64,000 nt of DNA from Streptomyces fulvorobeus. Its GTDB lineage: Bacteria; Actinomycetota; Actinomycetes; Streptomycetales; Streptomycetaceae. Position numbers and translations under genes: made by a program. Location: positions 5,394,001 through 5,458,000 of the forward strand of contig NZ_BLWC01000001.1 in NCBI RefSeq assembly GCF_013167895.1, written 5' to 3'. Of this stretch, positions 27,321 to 35,221 are shown one piece after another. Every line of letters starts with the position of its first letter. Position 1 is the stretch's first letter. The notes under the pieces are model-generated. The model was not told where the DNA came from and did no database searches. It saw only the letters and a list, made by a program, of their open reading frames with translations.

Positions 27321-28792
27321 ATGCACACCGACACCGAGCGCTGCGTGCGGGCCGTCCAGTCGAAGGACGCCCGCTTCGACGGATGGTTCTTCACGGCGGT
27401 CGTGACCACCCGGATCTACTGCCGCCCCAGCTGCCCCGTCGTGCCGCCCAAGGTCGAGAACATGACCTTCCTGCCCAGTGCCGCCGCCTGCCAGCAGGCC
27501 GGATTCCGCGCCTGCAAGCGGTGCCGTCCCGACACCAGTCCCGGCTCCCCGCAGTGGAACGCCCGCGCCGACTCCGTCGCCCGCGCCATGCGCCTCATCG
27601 CGGACGGGGTCGTCGACCGGGAGGGTGTGACCGGACTCGCCGCCCGCCTCGGCTACTCCGCCCGGCAGATCGAGCGCCAACTGCTCGCCGAGCTCGGTGC
27701 GGGGCCCCTGGCCCTGGCCCGTTCACAGCGCGCCCAGACGGCCCGGCTGCTCATCGAGACCACCGGACTCCCCATGGCGGACGTGGCGTTCGCCGCCGGG
27801 TTCGCCTCTGTCCGCACCTTCAACGACACCGTCCGCGAGGTCTTCGCGCTCGCCCCCGGCGAACTGCGGACCCGCGCCGCCCGGGGAGCGGGCCTGCCAC
27901 GACACCCGGCGTCATCGCGCTGCGCCTCCCGTACCGCGCCCCGCTCAACCCCAGCAACCTCTTCGGCCACCTCGCCGCGACCGCGGTACCCGGCGTCGAG
28001 GAGTGGCGCGACGGCGCCTACCGCCGCACGCTGACCCTCCCGCACGGACACGGCATCGTCTCCCTCGCACCCGGCCCCGACCACATCACCTGCCGGCTCC
28101 TGCTCACCGACCCGCGCGACCTCACCCGGGCCATCAGCCGCTGCCGGTGGCTGCTCGACCTGGACGCCGACCCGGTCGCCGTCGACGCCCAGCTGCGCGC
28201 CGATCCGCTGCTCGCCCCCCTCGTCGACAAGGCCCCAGGACGCCGGGTTCCGCGTACCGTCGACGGCGCGGAGTTCGCGGTACGGGCGGTTCTCGGCCAG
28301 CAGGTGTCGACGGCCGCCGCCCGCACCCACGCCGCCCGGCTCGTCACCGCCCACGGCACCCCCGTCCACGACCCCGAGGGCGGACTGACCCACCTCTTCC
28401 CCACCCCACAGGCGCTGGCCGGGCTCGACCCGGAGGCGCTGGCCCTGCCGCGCACCCGGCGCAGGACGCTCACCACCCTCGTGGCAGCCCTCGCCGACGG
28501 CACCCTGCGGCTGGGCATGGACACCGACTGGGAACGGGCCCGCGCCGAGCTGGCCGCGCTCCCCGGCTTCGGGCCGTGGACGGTCGAGGTGATCGCCATG
28601 CGGGCGCTCGGCGACCCGGACGCCTTCCTCCCCACCGACCTCGGGATCAGACGGGCGGCCGCACAGCTCGGTCTTCCCGCGACCCCCGCCGCGCTCACCG
28701 CACGCGCGGCCCGCTGGCGCCCCTGGCGGGCGTACGCCGTGCAGTACCTCTGGACCGTCGACGACCATCCGATCAACCACCTGCCCGGGTAA
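27321..28792 (+). CDS. alkA: Ada-AlkA fusion: alkyl-DNA repair regulator and glycosylase, frame break
   Basis: 490 residues after correction. Residues 1-75 are the Ada zinc domain with Cys34, Cys38, Cys65 and Cys68; Cys34 would accept a methyl group from DNA phosphotriesters. An AraC-type helix-turn-helix follows ('[17 protein letters not shown]', '[17 protein letters not shown]'). The AlkA domain comes next: '[11 protein letters not shown]', '[16 protein letters not shown]', hairpin '[17 protein letters not shown]', catalytic Asp in '[10 protein letters not shown]'. One added G at 27883-27886 links 'TRAARG' to 'SGPATTPG'. It excises alkylated bases and may activate its own operon, which includes ogt 10 bases downstream. 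Confidence 0.9.
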
Positions 28793-28802
28793 GGACACCC
28801 CC

Positions 28803-29321
28803 ATGACAGCGACACACTTCGCGACCAGACAGCACACGGTCGTCGACAGCCCCTACGGGCCGCTCACCCTCGTCGCCACGGACGGAGTCCTGGCCGGCCT
28901 CTACATGGTCGGCCAGCGCCACCGTCCGCCGCAGGAGAGCTTCGGCACACCCGACCCCCGGCCCTTCGGGCCGGTCACCGAGCAGCTGGACGCCTACTTC
29001 GCGGGCGAGCTGCGCACCTTCGACCTCCCGATGACGCTGGCCGGCACCCCGTTCCAGCGCGCCGTCTGGGCCGAGCTGAACCGTATCCCGTACGGCGAGA
29101 CCCGCTCGTACGGAGAGCTGGCCGACCTCCTCGGCAACCCCAGCGCCTCCCGCGCCGTTGGCCTCGCCAACGGCAAGAACCCCATCGGCATCATCGTCCC
29201 GTGCCACCGGGTCATCGGAGCGTCCGGCGGCCTCACCGGATACGGCGGCGGACTCGACCGCAAGCAGCGGCTGCTGGCCTTCGAGAGCGGAAGGGGGGCC
29301 GACACACCGGCCCTCTTCTGA
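28803..29321 (+). CDS. ogt: Methylated-DNA-[protein]-cysteine S-methyltransferase
   Basis: 172 residues. Active-site motif 'IIVPCHRVIG' with Cys134, preceded by 'RAVGLANGKNPI' and the winged-helix segment 'TPFQRAVWAELNRIPYGETR' of the DNA-binding domain. It transfers O6-alkyl groups from guanine to its own cysteine. It lies 10 bases downstream of the Ada-AlkA gene with AAGGACA upstream of its ATG, so both act in one alkylation-repair operon. Confidence 0.95.
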   Translation: MTATHFATRQHTVVDSPYGPLTLVATDGVLAGLYMVGQRHRPPQESFGTPDPRPFGPVTEQLDAYFAGELRTFDLPMTLAGTPFQRAVWAELNRIPYGETRSYGELADLLGNPSASRAVGLANGKNPIGIIVPCHRVIGASGGLTGYGGGLDRKQRLLAFESGRGADTPALF

Positions 29322-29334
29322 TCCCTGCCCGGGG

Positions 29335-29357
29335 CCCCTGGGAGAAGCCTCCCGGGG
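29335..29357. terminator. Terminator between ogt and the TMEM165-type gene
   Basis: A 9-bp stem with one bulged T (29335-29344 and 29349-29357, loop AAGC) between the convergent genes. Confidence 0.6.
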
Positions 29358-29374
29358 TGCCGCTCAGCCGGTGC

Positions 29375-29959
29375 TCAGCCGGTGAAGATCTCCACGGCCG
29401 ACCAGACCGCGAGCCCCAGCATGCAGATCCCGCCGATCCGCTGCACCGTCCTCAGCGGCACCCGCCTGGCGATGAAACGACCCGCCAGGAGCGCCAGCGC
29501 CGAGACGGACATCAACGCGGCGGCCGCTCCGACCGCTGTCGGCCAGGGGCCGTTGCCCGCCGCGAGGTTGGCGGTGGTGATCTGGGTGAGGTCGCCCCAC
29601 TCGCTGATGAAGACCGCCATGAAGGCCGTCGACCAGACCGGCCAGAAGCCGGTCACGGTTTTGCCGCCGGTGTCCTCGTCCCCGTCGCCGCCCCCGCCGC
29701 GCAGCAGCATGAACGCGCCGAAGGCGAAGAGCAGGGCCGAGACCAGCTCGACCGTCCAGTCGGGCAGCAGACCGATCAGCCCGCCCGCGCCGACGGCGAT
29801 GGCGACGTGCACGAGGAACGCGGAGGACGTGCCGAACCAGACGTGGAGCGGGCGCATACGCGTGCCCATGGCCAGCGAAGCGAACATCGTCTTGTCGGGG
29901 AGCTCCGCGAGGAAGATCAGCCCGAAGGCGGTGAGGATCGCCAGGGGGTCGAGATGCAT
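29375..29959 (-). CDS. TMEM165/GDT1 (UPF0016) family manganese transporter
   Basis: 194 residues, six hydrophobic helices in two homologous halves. The signature repeats are 'FLAELPDKTMFASLAMG' in the first helix and 'FISEWGDLTQITTANL' in the fourth (E-x-x-D-K/L-T). Family members export Mn2+ or exchange it or Ca2+ for protons. The central loop holds 'GGGGDGDEDTGG', possibly a cation-rich surface. A yybP-ykoY-type Mn2+ riboswitch lies in its leader on the same strand, so it is probably induced by manganese excess. Confidence 0.9.
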   Translation of the reverse strand: MHLDPLAILTAFGLIFLAELPDKTMFASLAMGTRMRPLHVWFGTSSAFLVHVAIAVGAGGLIGLLPDWTVELVSALLFAFGAFMLLRGGGGDGDEDTGGKTVTGFWPVWSTAFMAVFISEWGDLTQITTANLAAGNGPWPTAVGAAAALMSVSALALLAGRFIARRVPLRTVQRIGGICMLGLAVWSAVEIFTG

Positions 29960-30041
29960 GCCGGGTGGCTTTCTGTGGGAACCGGGCCCCGGATCTTCAC
30001 GAAGCGCCACTCGGGCTTCCGGAGGACCACTCGGCCCGGCA

Positions 30042-30074
30042 TGACGTCGGCGCCCGCGGAGCGCGGGCGCGTCA
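30042..30074 (-). promoter_or_regulatory. Hairpin of the riboswitch expression platform
   Basis: On the minus strand, TGACG and CGCCCGCG pair with CGCGGGCG and CGTCA (TGACG/CGTCA outer, 8-bp GC inner stem, 3-base loop). It directly follows the aptamer and precedes the transporter ATG by about 80 bases, so it may be the switching hairpin. Confidence 0.5.
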
Positions 30075-30082
30075 TACCTGAC

Positions 30083-30181
30083 CGAAGGTCTCGCCCACCC
30101 GTAACGGTCTACGAGCCCGGCCACCGGGAACCCGGGGGCTCCAGCGTGTCGACGACCGGTTTGCGGGGCTACTCCCCTTCG
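30083..30181 (-). ncRNA. yybP-ykoY Mn2+ riboswitch aptamer
   Basis: Read on the minus strand, the leader contains GGGGAGTAGC just inside a CGAAGG strand (30181-30176), then AACCGGTCGTCGACA (the L3-like CGTC loop), and finally GGGCGAGACCTTCGG (the GCxAGACCUU 3' end), whose CCTTCG (30088-30083) closes the P1 stem with CGAAGG. These are the conserved loop 1, loop 3 and closing elements of the Mn2+-sensing yybP-ykoY aptamer, in the right order and about 99 bases long. The downstream gene is the typical riboswitch-controlled family. Confidence 0.85.
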
Positions 30182-30295
30182 CAGCCGTCAACGATACCCG
30201 ATCCGGCCGGCAGTGGGGATCAGCTGTTCGACACGGGGGACGGCTCGGTACAGTCCCACCGTGATCGTCCGCGCCTCGACCGGAAGTGTTCCCCC

Positions 30296-30709
30296 ATGAG
30301 CCGCCGCTCCCGCAAGGCCGCCCCCGAACCGGGCACGCCCCGCCCCACCGTCAGCGTCTGCCGGGGCTGCTGCTGCGGAACGGAGAAGATCCCCGGCGTC
30401 GACCACGCCGGACAGCTGCGCCGGCTCAAGGAGACGGCGGGCGGGGCCGCAACGGTGCGTGCCGTGGAGTGCCTGGACGCCTGCGAGCACGGCAACGTCA
30501 TCGTCGTACAACCCTCGTCCGAGGGCCGCAGAGCGGGCGGCCGGCCGGTCTGGCTCGGGCTGGTCAACGATCCTGACGCGGTGGCCGACATCGCCACGTG
30601 GGTCGCCGGGGGCGGTCCCGGCCTGGCGGACGCGCCCGACATCCTCGACCTGTACGTGTTCCAGCCGTCGCGCCGCGTACAGGCGGAGCTGGAGCGCCCC
30701 GGCCGCTGA
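30296..30709 (+). CDS. Thioredoxin-like [2Fe-2S] ferredoxin-type protein
   Basis: 137 residues. Cysteines in 'VSVCRGCCCGTEKI' and 'VECLDACEHGNVIVVQP' form the CX(n)C ... CLxxC pattern of thioredoxin-like [2Fe-2S] proteins, with 'GLVNDPDAVADIATWV' typical of the (2Fe-2S) ferredoxin domain family in actinobacteria. A soluble electron carrier or iron-sulphur binding protein. It is divergent from the riboswitch/TMEM165 unit. The extra cysteine ('CRGCCC') is notable. Partner enzyme unknown. Confidence 0.75.
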   Translation: MSRRSRKAAPEPGTPRPTVSVCRGCCCGTEKIPGVDHAGQLRRLKETAGGAATVRAVECLDACEHGNVIVVQPSSEGRRAGGRPVWLGLVNDPDAVADIATWVAGGGPGLADAPDILDLYVFQPSRRVQAELERPGR

Positions 30710-30718
30710 GACCCCGCT

Positions 30719-31213
30719 TCAGCCGGTGACGGGCCTGCCGTCCTCCAGCTCCACCGTGCCCGCCCCGGAGTCCAGCACCGCCAGGGCCGCCGCCACCCGC
30801 AGGCCGAGCGGGCCGGGCAGGCGGCGGCCGGTCTCCGCGGGCTCGACGAGTGCCCAGGACAGGAGCTCCTCCTCCTGGAGCCGGACCGTCGCGAGCTGCG
30901 CCTCCGTCAGTACGCCCCCGTCGTAGAGGTACGCGGCGATCGGCGGGCGCGCACTGCCGCGTGCCCAGTCGACGGCCAGCAGCCGCCCGGGCTCCAGGTC
31001 CAGGCCGATCTCCTCCGCCGTCTCGCGGCGCGCGGCCTGCCGCGGACTCTCGCCCGTGTCCGACTCCACCGTGCCGCCCGGCAGGGCCCAGCCCGCCCGG
31101 TAGTTGGGCTCCACGAGGAGGACGCGTCCGCGGTCGTCGCGGAACAGGGAGGCGGCGGCGGCCAGGACGCGGGGGAGGCCCGCGATGTACGTGGCGTAGT
31201 CAGTGGTGGTCAC
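30719..31213 (-). CDS. NUDIX hydrolase
   Basis: 164 residues from GTG 31213. Nudix box 'GGTVESDTGESPRQAARRET' followed by 'AEEIGL'; two extra residues sit between the first Glu and the GE pair, otherwise RETAEE is intact. The preceding 'YRAGWALPGG' is standard. It hydrolyses nucleoside diphosphates linked to some moiety; the substrate is not predictable. Convergent with the ferredoxin-like gene with 9 bases between stops. Confidence 0.88.
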   Translation of the reverse strand: MTTTDYATYIAGLPRVLAAAASLFRDDRGRVLLVEPNYRAGWALPGGTVESDTGESPRQAARRETAEEIGLDLEPGRLLAVDWARGSARPPIAAYLYDGGVLTEAQLATVRLQEEELLSWALVEPAETGRRLPGPLGLRVAAALAVLDSGAGTVELEDGRPVTG

Positions 31214-31328
31214 CGGGGCAGCGTAGTGCGGCGCGGAACCCGGTCGCTGGACAGCCATGGGCAGATCAGGGGTGGTGCGGATAGGGTCGGGGCGGCGCGA
31301 CTGCCTGTTCGAAAGCAAGGGATGCAAG

Positions 31329-32462
31329 GTGACGGACGGAGCAGTGATCAAGACCGCCCGCGTGCTCGTCGCGGCGGACAAGTTCAAAGGCTCGCTCACG
31401 GCCGTACAGGTCGCGGAGCGGGTGACGGCCGGGCTGCGGCGCGCCGTCCCGGACGTGCGGGTCGAGACCCTGCCCGTCGCGGACGGGGGCGACGGCACGG
31501 TGGCGGCGGCCGTGGCCGCCGGATTCGAGCGCAGGGAGGCGCGGGTGACCGGGCCCCTCGGGGAGGCGGTCACGGCGGCGTACGCGCTGCGCGGGACCAC
31601 CGCGGTGGTGGAGATGGCGGAGGCGTCCGGCCTCCAGCAGCTCCCGGACGGGGTGTTCGCCCCGCTGACGGCGACGACGTACGGCTCCGGCGAACTGCTG
31701 CAGGCCGCGCTCGACGCGGGCGCCCGCACCATCGTGTTCGGGGTCGGCGGCAGCGCGACCACGGACGGCGGCGCGGGCATGCTCGCCGCGCTGGGCGCGC
31801 GCTTCCTCGACGCGGACGGCAAGCCCCTCGGTCCCGGCGGCGGCGCCCTGGCGGAGCTGGCCGAGGCCGATCTCTCCGGGCTCGACCCGCGCCTCGCGGA
31901 GATCGACCTGATCCTGGCCAGCGACGTGGACAACCCGCTGACCGGGCCCAAGGGCGCACCCGAGGTGTACGGGCGGCAGAAGGGAGCGACCGAGGACGAC
32001 ATCGCGCACCTCGACGCGGCCCTCGCCCACTACGCGTCGGTCCTCGGCCCCGAGCACGCGGCGCTGCCCGGCGCGGGGGCAGCGGGTGGCATCGGGTACG
32101 GCGCCCTGGTGGCGCTCGGGGCCCGCTTCCGGCCCGGCATCGAGGTCATGCTCGACGTCCTCGGCTTCGCGCCCGCGCTGGCGCGGGCCACGCTCGTCAT
32201 CACGGGGGAGGGCTCGCTCGACGAGCAGACCCTGCACGGCAAGGCCCCGGCGGGTGTCGCGGCGGCGGCGCGCGCGGCGGGCGTGGAGGTGGTCGCCGTG
32301 TGCGGACGCCTCGCACTCCCCCCGGAGGCCCTGGGCCGGGCGGGCATCCGCCGCGCCTACGCCCTGACGGAGCTGGAACCGGACCCGGAGGTGTGCATGG
32401 CGCAGGCGGGACCATTGCTGGAACGGGTGGCGGAGTCGATCGGCCACGACTTCCTGACCTGA
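31329..32462 (+). CDS. Glycerate kinase
   Basis: 377 residues from GTG 31329 with an AAGGGA site. Family GckA/GlxK signatures: 'VLVAADKFKGSLTAVQVAE', 'TLPVADGGDGTVAA', 'TIVFGVGGSATTDGGAGMLAALG' (first 20 residues are the glycine-rich core), 'ASDVDNPLTGPKGAPEVYGRQKGA' likewise, and 'ITGEGSLDEQTLHGKAPAGVA'. It phosphorylates D-glycerate in glyoxylate and serine metabolism. Monocistronic; pentanucleotide repeats start at its stop codon and two hairpins follow. Confidence 0.95.
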   Translation: MTDGAVIKTARVLVAADKFKGSLTAVQVAERVTAGLRRAVPDVRVETLPVADGGDGTVAAAVAAGFERREARVTGPLGEAVTAAYALRGTTAVVEMAEASGLQQLPDGVFAPLTATTYGSGELLQAALDAGARTIVFGVGGSATTDGGAGMLAALGARFLDADGKPLGPGGGALAELAEADLSGLDPRLAEIDLILASDVDNPLTGPKGAPEVYGRQKGATEDDIAHLDAALAHYASVLGPEHAALPGAGAAGGIGYGALVALGARFRPGIEVMLDVLGFAPALARATLVITGEGSLDEQTLHGKAPAGVAAAARAAGVEVVAVCGRLALPPEALGRAGIRRAYALTELEPDPEVCMAQAGPLLERVAESIGHDFLT

Positions 32463-32506
32463 CCTGACCTGACCTGAACTGACCTGACGAGACGAGACGA
32501 GACGAG
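32456..32506. repeat. Pentanucleotide tandem repeats after glycerate kinase
   Basis: About six CTGAC-type units run from the last codons of glycerate kinase through its stop, followed by four GAGAC-type units. One unit in the first array carries a changed base (CTGAA). The arrays end at the first terminator hairpin. Confidence 0.85.
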
Positions 32507-32508
32507 GA

Positions 32509-32546
32509 GCGGGGGCGGAGCCCCACGGCACGGGCTCCGCCCCCGC
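32509..32546. terminator. Terminator hairpin 1 after glycerate kinase
   Basis: Perfect 15-bp arms (32509-32523, 32532-32546), 8-base loop. The sequence GGGCTCCGCCCCCGC followed by CTCCTCAATCGCCGGACGGG resembles a dispersed intergenic element common in streptomycete genomes. Confidence 0.8.
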
Positions 32547-32564
32547 ACCCCCGCTCCTCAATCG

Positions 32565-32601
32565 CCGGACGGGCTTGAAGTGGCCGGTCAAGCCCGTCCG
32601 G
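32565..32601. terminator. Terminator hairpin 2, overlapping the regulator stop
   Basis: Perfect 14-bp arms (32565-32578, 32588-32601). The right arm contains the stop codon of the convergent PucR-type gene, so it can end transcripts from both sides. Confidence 0.75.
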
Positions 32602-33328
32602 CCGGGCTGCCCGCCGCCGTCAGGCGGAACGCGTCCAGCGCCAGCGTCATCTCGATCAGCTCGCGCGGGCGCGACAACGACCGTGAGGTGAGCGCCTCCA
32701 ACCGCCGCAAGCGGTTGAACACCGTGTTCCGGTGGCAGAACAGCCGCCCCGCCGCCCGCCCCGCCGACCCACCGCACTCCAGCCACGCGTCCAGCGTCTC
32801 CACGAGCAGGGCCCGCTCCGCCGGTTCCAGCGTCAGCAGCGGCCCGAACACCTCCGTGACCAGCCGGGCCGAGAGCTCCGGCTGACTCACCAGCAGCGCC
32901 GTCGTCAGCCGCTCCTCCAGACGCACGATCCGCGTCGAGCCCGCCACGCACGTCAGCAGCGCCGCCTCGGCCAGCCGCCGGGCCCGGTCCAGTTCGGCCA
33001 GCCCTTCCACCACCGGACTGATCCCGCCGGGCCCGCAGCACCGGGCCGTGAGCACCTCGGCCAGCTCGGCCGGACCCCGGTCACCCAGAGCGACCACGGC
33101 TATCTCGCGCTCCGCCCGCGTCCGCCACCAGAACCGCATGCCGCCCACGTCCAGGGCCGCCCGCACCGGCTCGTGACGACCGGCGCGGCGCAGCACCGCC
33201 ACCGCGTACCGCCCGCGCTCCGGCAGCCCCAGCCCTCCGGCCACCCGCTCCGCGAGGCCAGGCGACACCCGGCCCTCCAGCAGCGCGTCGAGCAGTGCCC
33301 GGACCCGCTCGTCACTGCGCCGCTGCAT
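32588..33328 (-). CDS. PucR/CdaR-type helix-turn-helix regulator
   Basis: 246 residues from ATG 33328, behind GGGGAGC. The C-terminal helix-turn-helix typical of PucR/CdaR proteins is clear: 'LLVETLDAWLECGGSAGRAA', 'LFCHRNTVFNRLRRLEALTS' and 'RPRELIEMTLALDAFRL'. The N-terminal half is a GGDEF-like or ligand domain without recognised motif. Divergent from the branched-chain-amino-acid-type ABC operon with 295 bp between, so it is its likely regulator. Confidence 0.85.
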   Translation of the reverse strand: MQRRSDERVRALLDALLEGRVSPGLAERVAGGLGLPERGRYAVAVLRRAGRHEPVRAALDVGGMRFWWRTRAEREIAVVALGDRGPAELAEVLTARCCGPGGISPVVEGLAELDRARRLAEAALLTCVAGSTRIVRLEERLTTALLVSQPELSARLVTEVFGPLLTLEPAERALLVETLDAWLECGGSAGRAAGRLFCHRNTVFNRLRRLEALTSRSLSRPRELIEMTLALDAFRLTAAGSPAGRA

Positions 33329-33540
33329 GGTCTGCTCCCCGTTCCGCGGACACGTCGGGCTCTGCGGCCGCTCATGGCTGGTGAGGATGCCACCGGCCGG
33401 GGCGGGGCACCAGCGCACGGCGCCCCTCTGTGCGCGTGCACAACCGCGCCCTTCGCTCGCTGGTCACCCGCATCGTCTGGGCCGAACGGCGTGGACGCAC
33501 GGCCCGCCCGGTGCTGGTCTGTGGCACCACACGCATGACA

Positions 33541-33623
33541 GCGCGACGCACCACACGACAAGAGCAAGACGAGACAAAGACAAGACGACGAGCAAGAACG
33601 ACAAGGCGGAAGGAGGAGGACGC
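33541..33623 (+). promoter_or_regulatory. T-free purine/C-rich leader before the ABC operon
   Basis: From 33541 to the ATG at 33624 there is no T on the plus strand, with many AAGA, GACGA and CAAGA units ending in the AGGAGGAGG ribosome site. Such a leader would be unstructured RNA favouring strong initiation. The rest of 33329-33540 holds the divergent promoters; I see no clear operator. Confidence 0.6.
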
Positions 33624-34421
33624 ATGGCAACGCTAGAGATCCGCGCACTGTCCGTGGGCTACGGCCCGGTACGGGCCCTGCGCGACGTCTCCGTCGACGT
33701 GCCGGCCGGCGCGATCACCGCCGTACTCGGTGGCAACGGCGCCGGCAAGACCACGCTGCTGCGGGCCGTATCGCGGACCCTCGGCTTCCACCGCGGGACG
33801 GGCACTGGCACCATCCGCTTCGACGGCCAGGCCCTTGAGGGGCTGGGGCCCGCCCAGGTGGTGGCAGCGGGAGTGGTCCAGGTGCCGGAGGGGCGGCAGG
33901 TGTTCGCCCGGATGACGGTGGCCGACAACCTGCGGGCGGGCGCGCTCGGAGCCCGCGGCGGGCGCAAAGCCGTGGCGGCCGCGCTGACCCGCGTACACGA
34001 ACTGTTCCCGGTGCTCGCCCAGCGCGCGCACCAGCGGGCCGGACTGCTGTCCGGCGGCGAGCAGCAGATGCTGGCCATGGGACGGGCGCTGATGGCCGGT
34101 CCCCGGCTGCTGCTGCTCGACGAACCGTCACTCGGCCTCGCGCCGCTGATGGCGCAGAAGATCGCCGAGACCGTGCAGGAGATCAACGCGGCCGGTACCT
34201 CGGTGATGCTCGTCGAACAGAACGCCTCCATCGCCCTGCGGCTCGCCACGACGGCGTACGTCCTGGACGTCGGCGAGGTCGCACTCGAAGGGCCGGCCGG
34301 TGAACTCGCCGCCTCCGACGAGGTACGCCGCCGCTACCTGGGCGTCGTCGACGAGACGGCGGCCGAGGACGCGGACCGGGCCGGCCGGGCCCCCCGCACC
34401 CTGAGCAGGTGGTCCGCGTGA
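33624..34421 (+). CDS. livF: Branched-chain-amino-acid-type ABC transporter ATPase
   Basis: 265 residues. Walker A 'GGNGAGKTTLLRAV', signature 'LLSGGEQQMLAMGRALM', Walker B 'RLLLLDEPSLGL', H-loop replaced by 'VMLVEQNASIALRL' as usual for LivF. Start ATG 33624 behind AGGAGGAGG. First gene of a five-gene operon whose members overlap by 4-8 bases. One of two nucleotide-binding subunits on the cytoplasmic face. Confidence 0.93.
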   Translation: MATLEIRALSVGYGPVRALRDVSVDVPAGAITAVLGGNGAGKTTLLRAVSRTLGFHRGTGTGTIRFDGQALEGLGPAQVVAAGVVQVPEGRQVFARMTVADNLRAGALGARGGRKAVAAALTRVHELFPVLAQRAHQRAGLLSGGEQQMLAMGRALMAGPRLLLLDEPSLGLAPLMAQKIAETVQEINAAGTSVMLVEQNASIALRLATTAYVLDVGEVALEGPAGELAASDEVRRRYLGVVDETAAEDADRAGRAPRTLSRWSA

Positions 34422-35221
34422 GGACCGCACCCGCCACCACCGCGCCCACGACGGCACCGGCCGCGCTCGCCGTCCGGGACGTGACCGTACGGTTCGCCGG
34501 GCTCACCGCCCTCGACGCCGTCTCGTTCACCGTCGAACCGGGCAGCGTCCACGCCGTCATCGGCCCCAACGGGGCAGGCAAGTCGACCTGCTTCAACGTG
34601 CTCTCCGGCGTCTACCGGGCGACCTCCGGCACCGTGCACCTCGGCGACACCGAACTGACCGGCCGGGCCCCGCACCGGATCGCCGCACTCGGTGTGGCCC
34701 GCACCTTCCAGAATCTCGCGCTGCCGCCGCACGCCACGGTCGCCGAGAGCATGCTGCTCGGCAGGCACCGCCTCACGCGCTCGGGGTTCGTGTCCACCGG
34801 ACTGTGGCTGCCCTCGGCCGCGCGCGAGGCCAGGCGCCACCTCCAACGGGTGCGGGAGATCGCCGAGTTCATCGGTCTGGAGAAGGAGCTGGACCACCCG
34901 GCGGGCGCCCTCCCGTACGGGAAGCAGAAGCTCGTCGAGCTCGGCCGCGCCCTGTGCATGGAACCGCAGGTCCTGCTCCTGGACGAGCCCGTCGCCGGAA
35001 TGACCGCCGACGAACGGCGGCGCGTGGCGGCCGTGGTCGCCGGTGTACGCGACAGCCTCGGCATCTCCATCGTGCTGGTCGAGCACGACATGGGGGTGGT
35101 GATGCGGCTCGCGGACGCGGTGACCGTACTCGACTTCGGACGCAGGATCGCGGGCGGCACACCGGCCGAGGTCCAGAACGACCCGGCCGTCGTCCGGGCC
35201 TACTTGGGGGCACAGGAATGA
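34418..35221 (+). CDS. livG: Branched-chain-amino-acid-type ABC transporter ATPase
   Basis: 267 residues; GTG 34418 overlaps the livF stop (GTGA), and another GTG 9 bases upstream is possible. Walker A 'GPNGAGKSTCFNVLSG', LivG-type 'GVARTFQNLALPPHATV', signature replaced by 'ALPYGKQKLVELGRALCM' as in the family, Walker B 'QVLLLDEPVAGM', H-loop 'IVLVEHDMGVVMRL'. Partner ATPase of LivF. Confidence 0.93.
   Translation: MRTAPATTAPTTAPAALAVRDVTVRFAGLTALDAVSFTVEPGSVHAVIGPNGAGKSTCFNVLSGVYRATSGTVHLGDTELTGRAPHRIAALGVARTFQNLALPPHATVAESMLLGRHRLTRSGFVSTGLWLPSAAREARRHLQRVREIAEFIGLEKELDHPAGALPYGKQKLVELGRALCMEPQVLLLDEPVAGMTADERRRVAAVVAGVRDSLGISIVLVEHDMGVVMRLADAVTVLDFGRRIAGGTPAEVQNDPAVVRAYLGAQE

Noticed and set aside
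32456-32506. Possible CRISPR-like array
   Set aside because: The units are only 5 bases and contiguous with no spacers; it is a simple tandem repeat.
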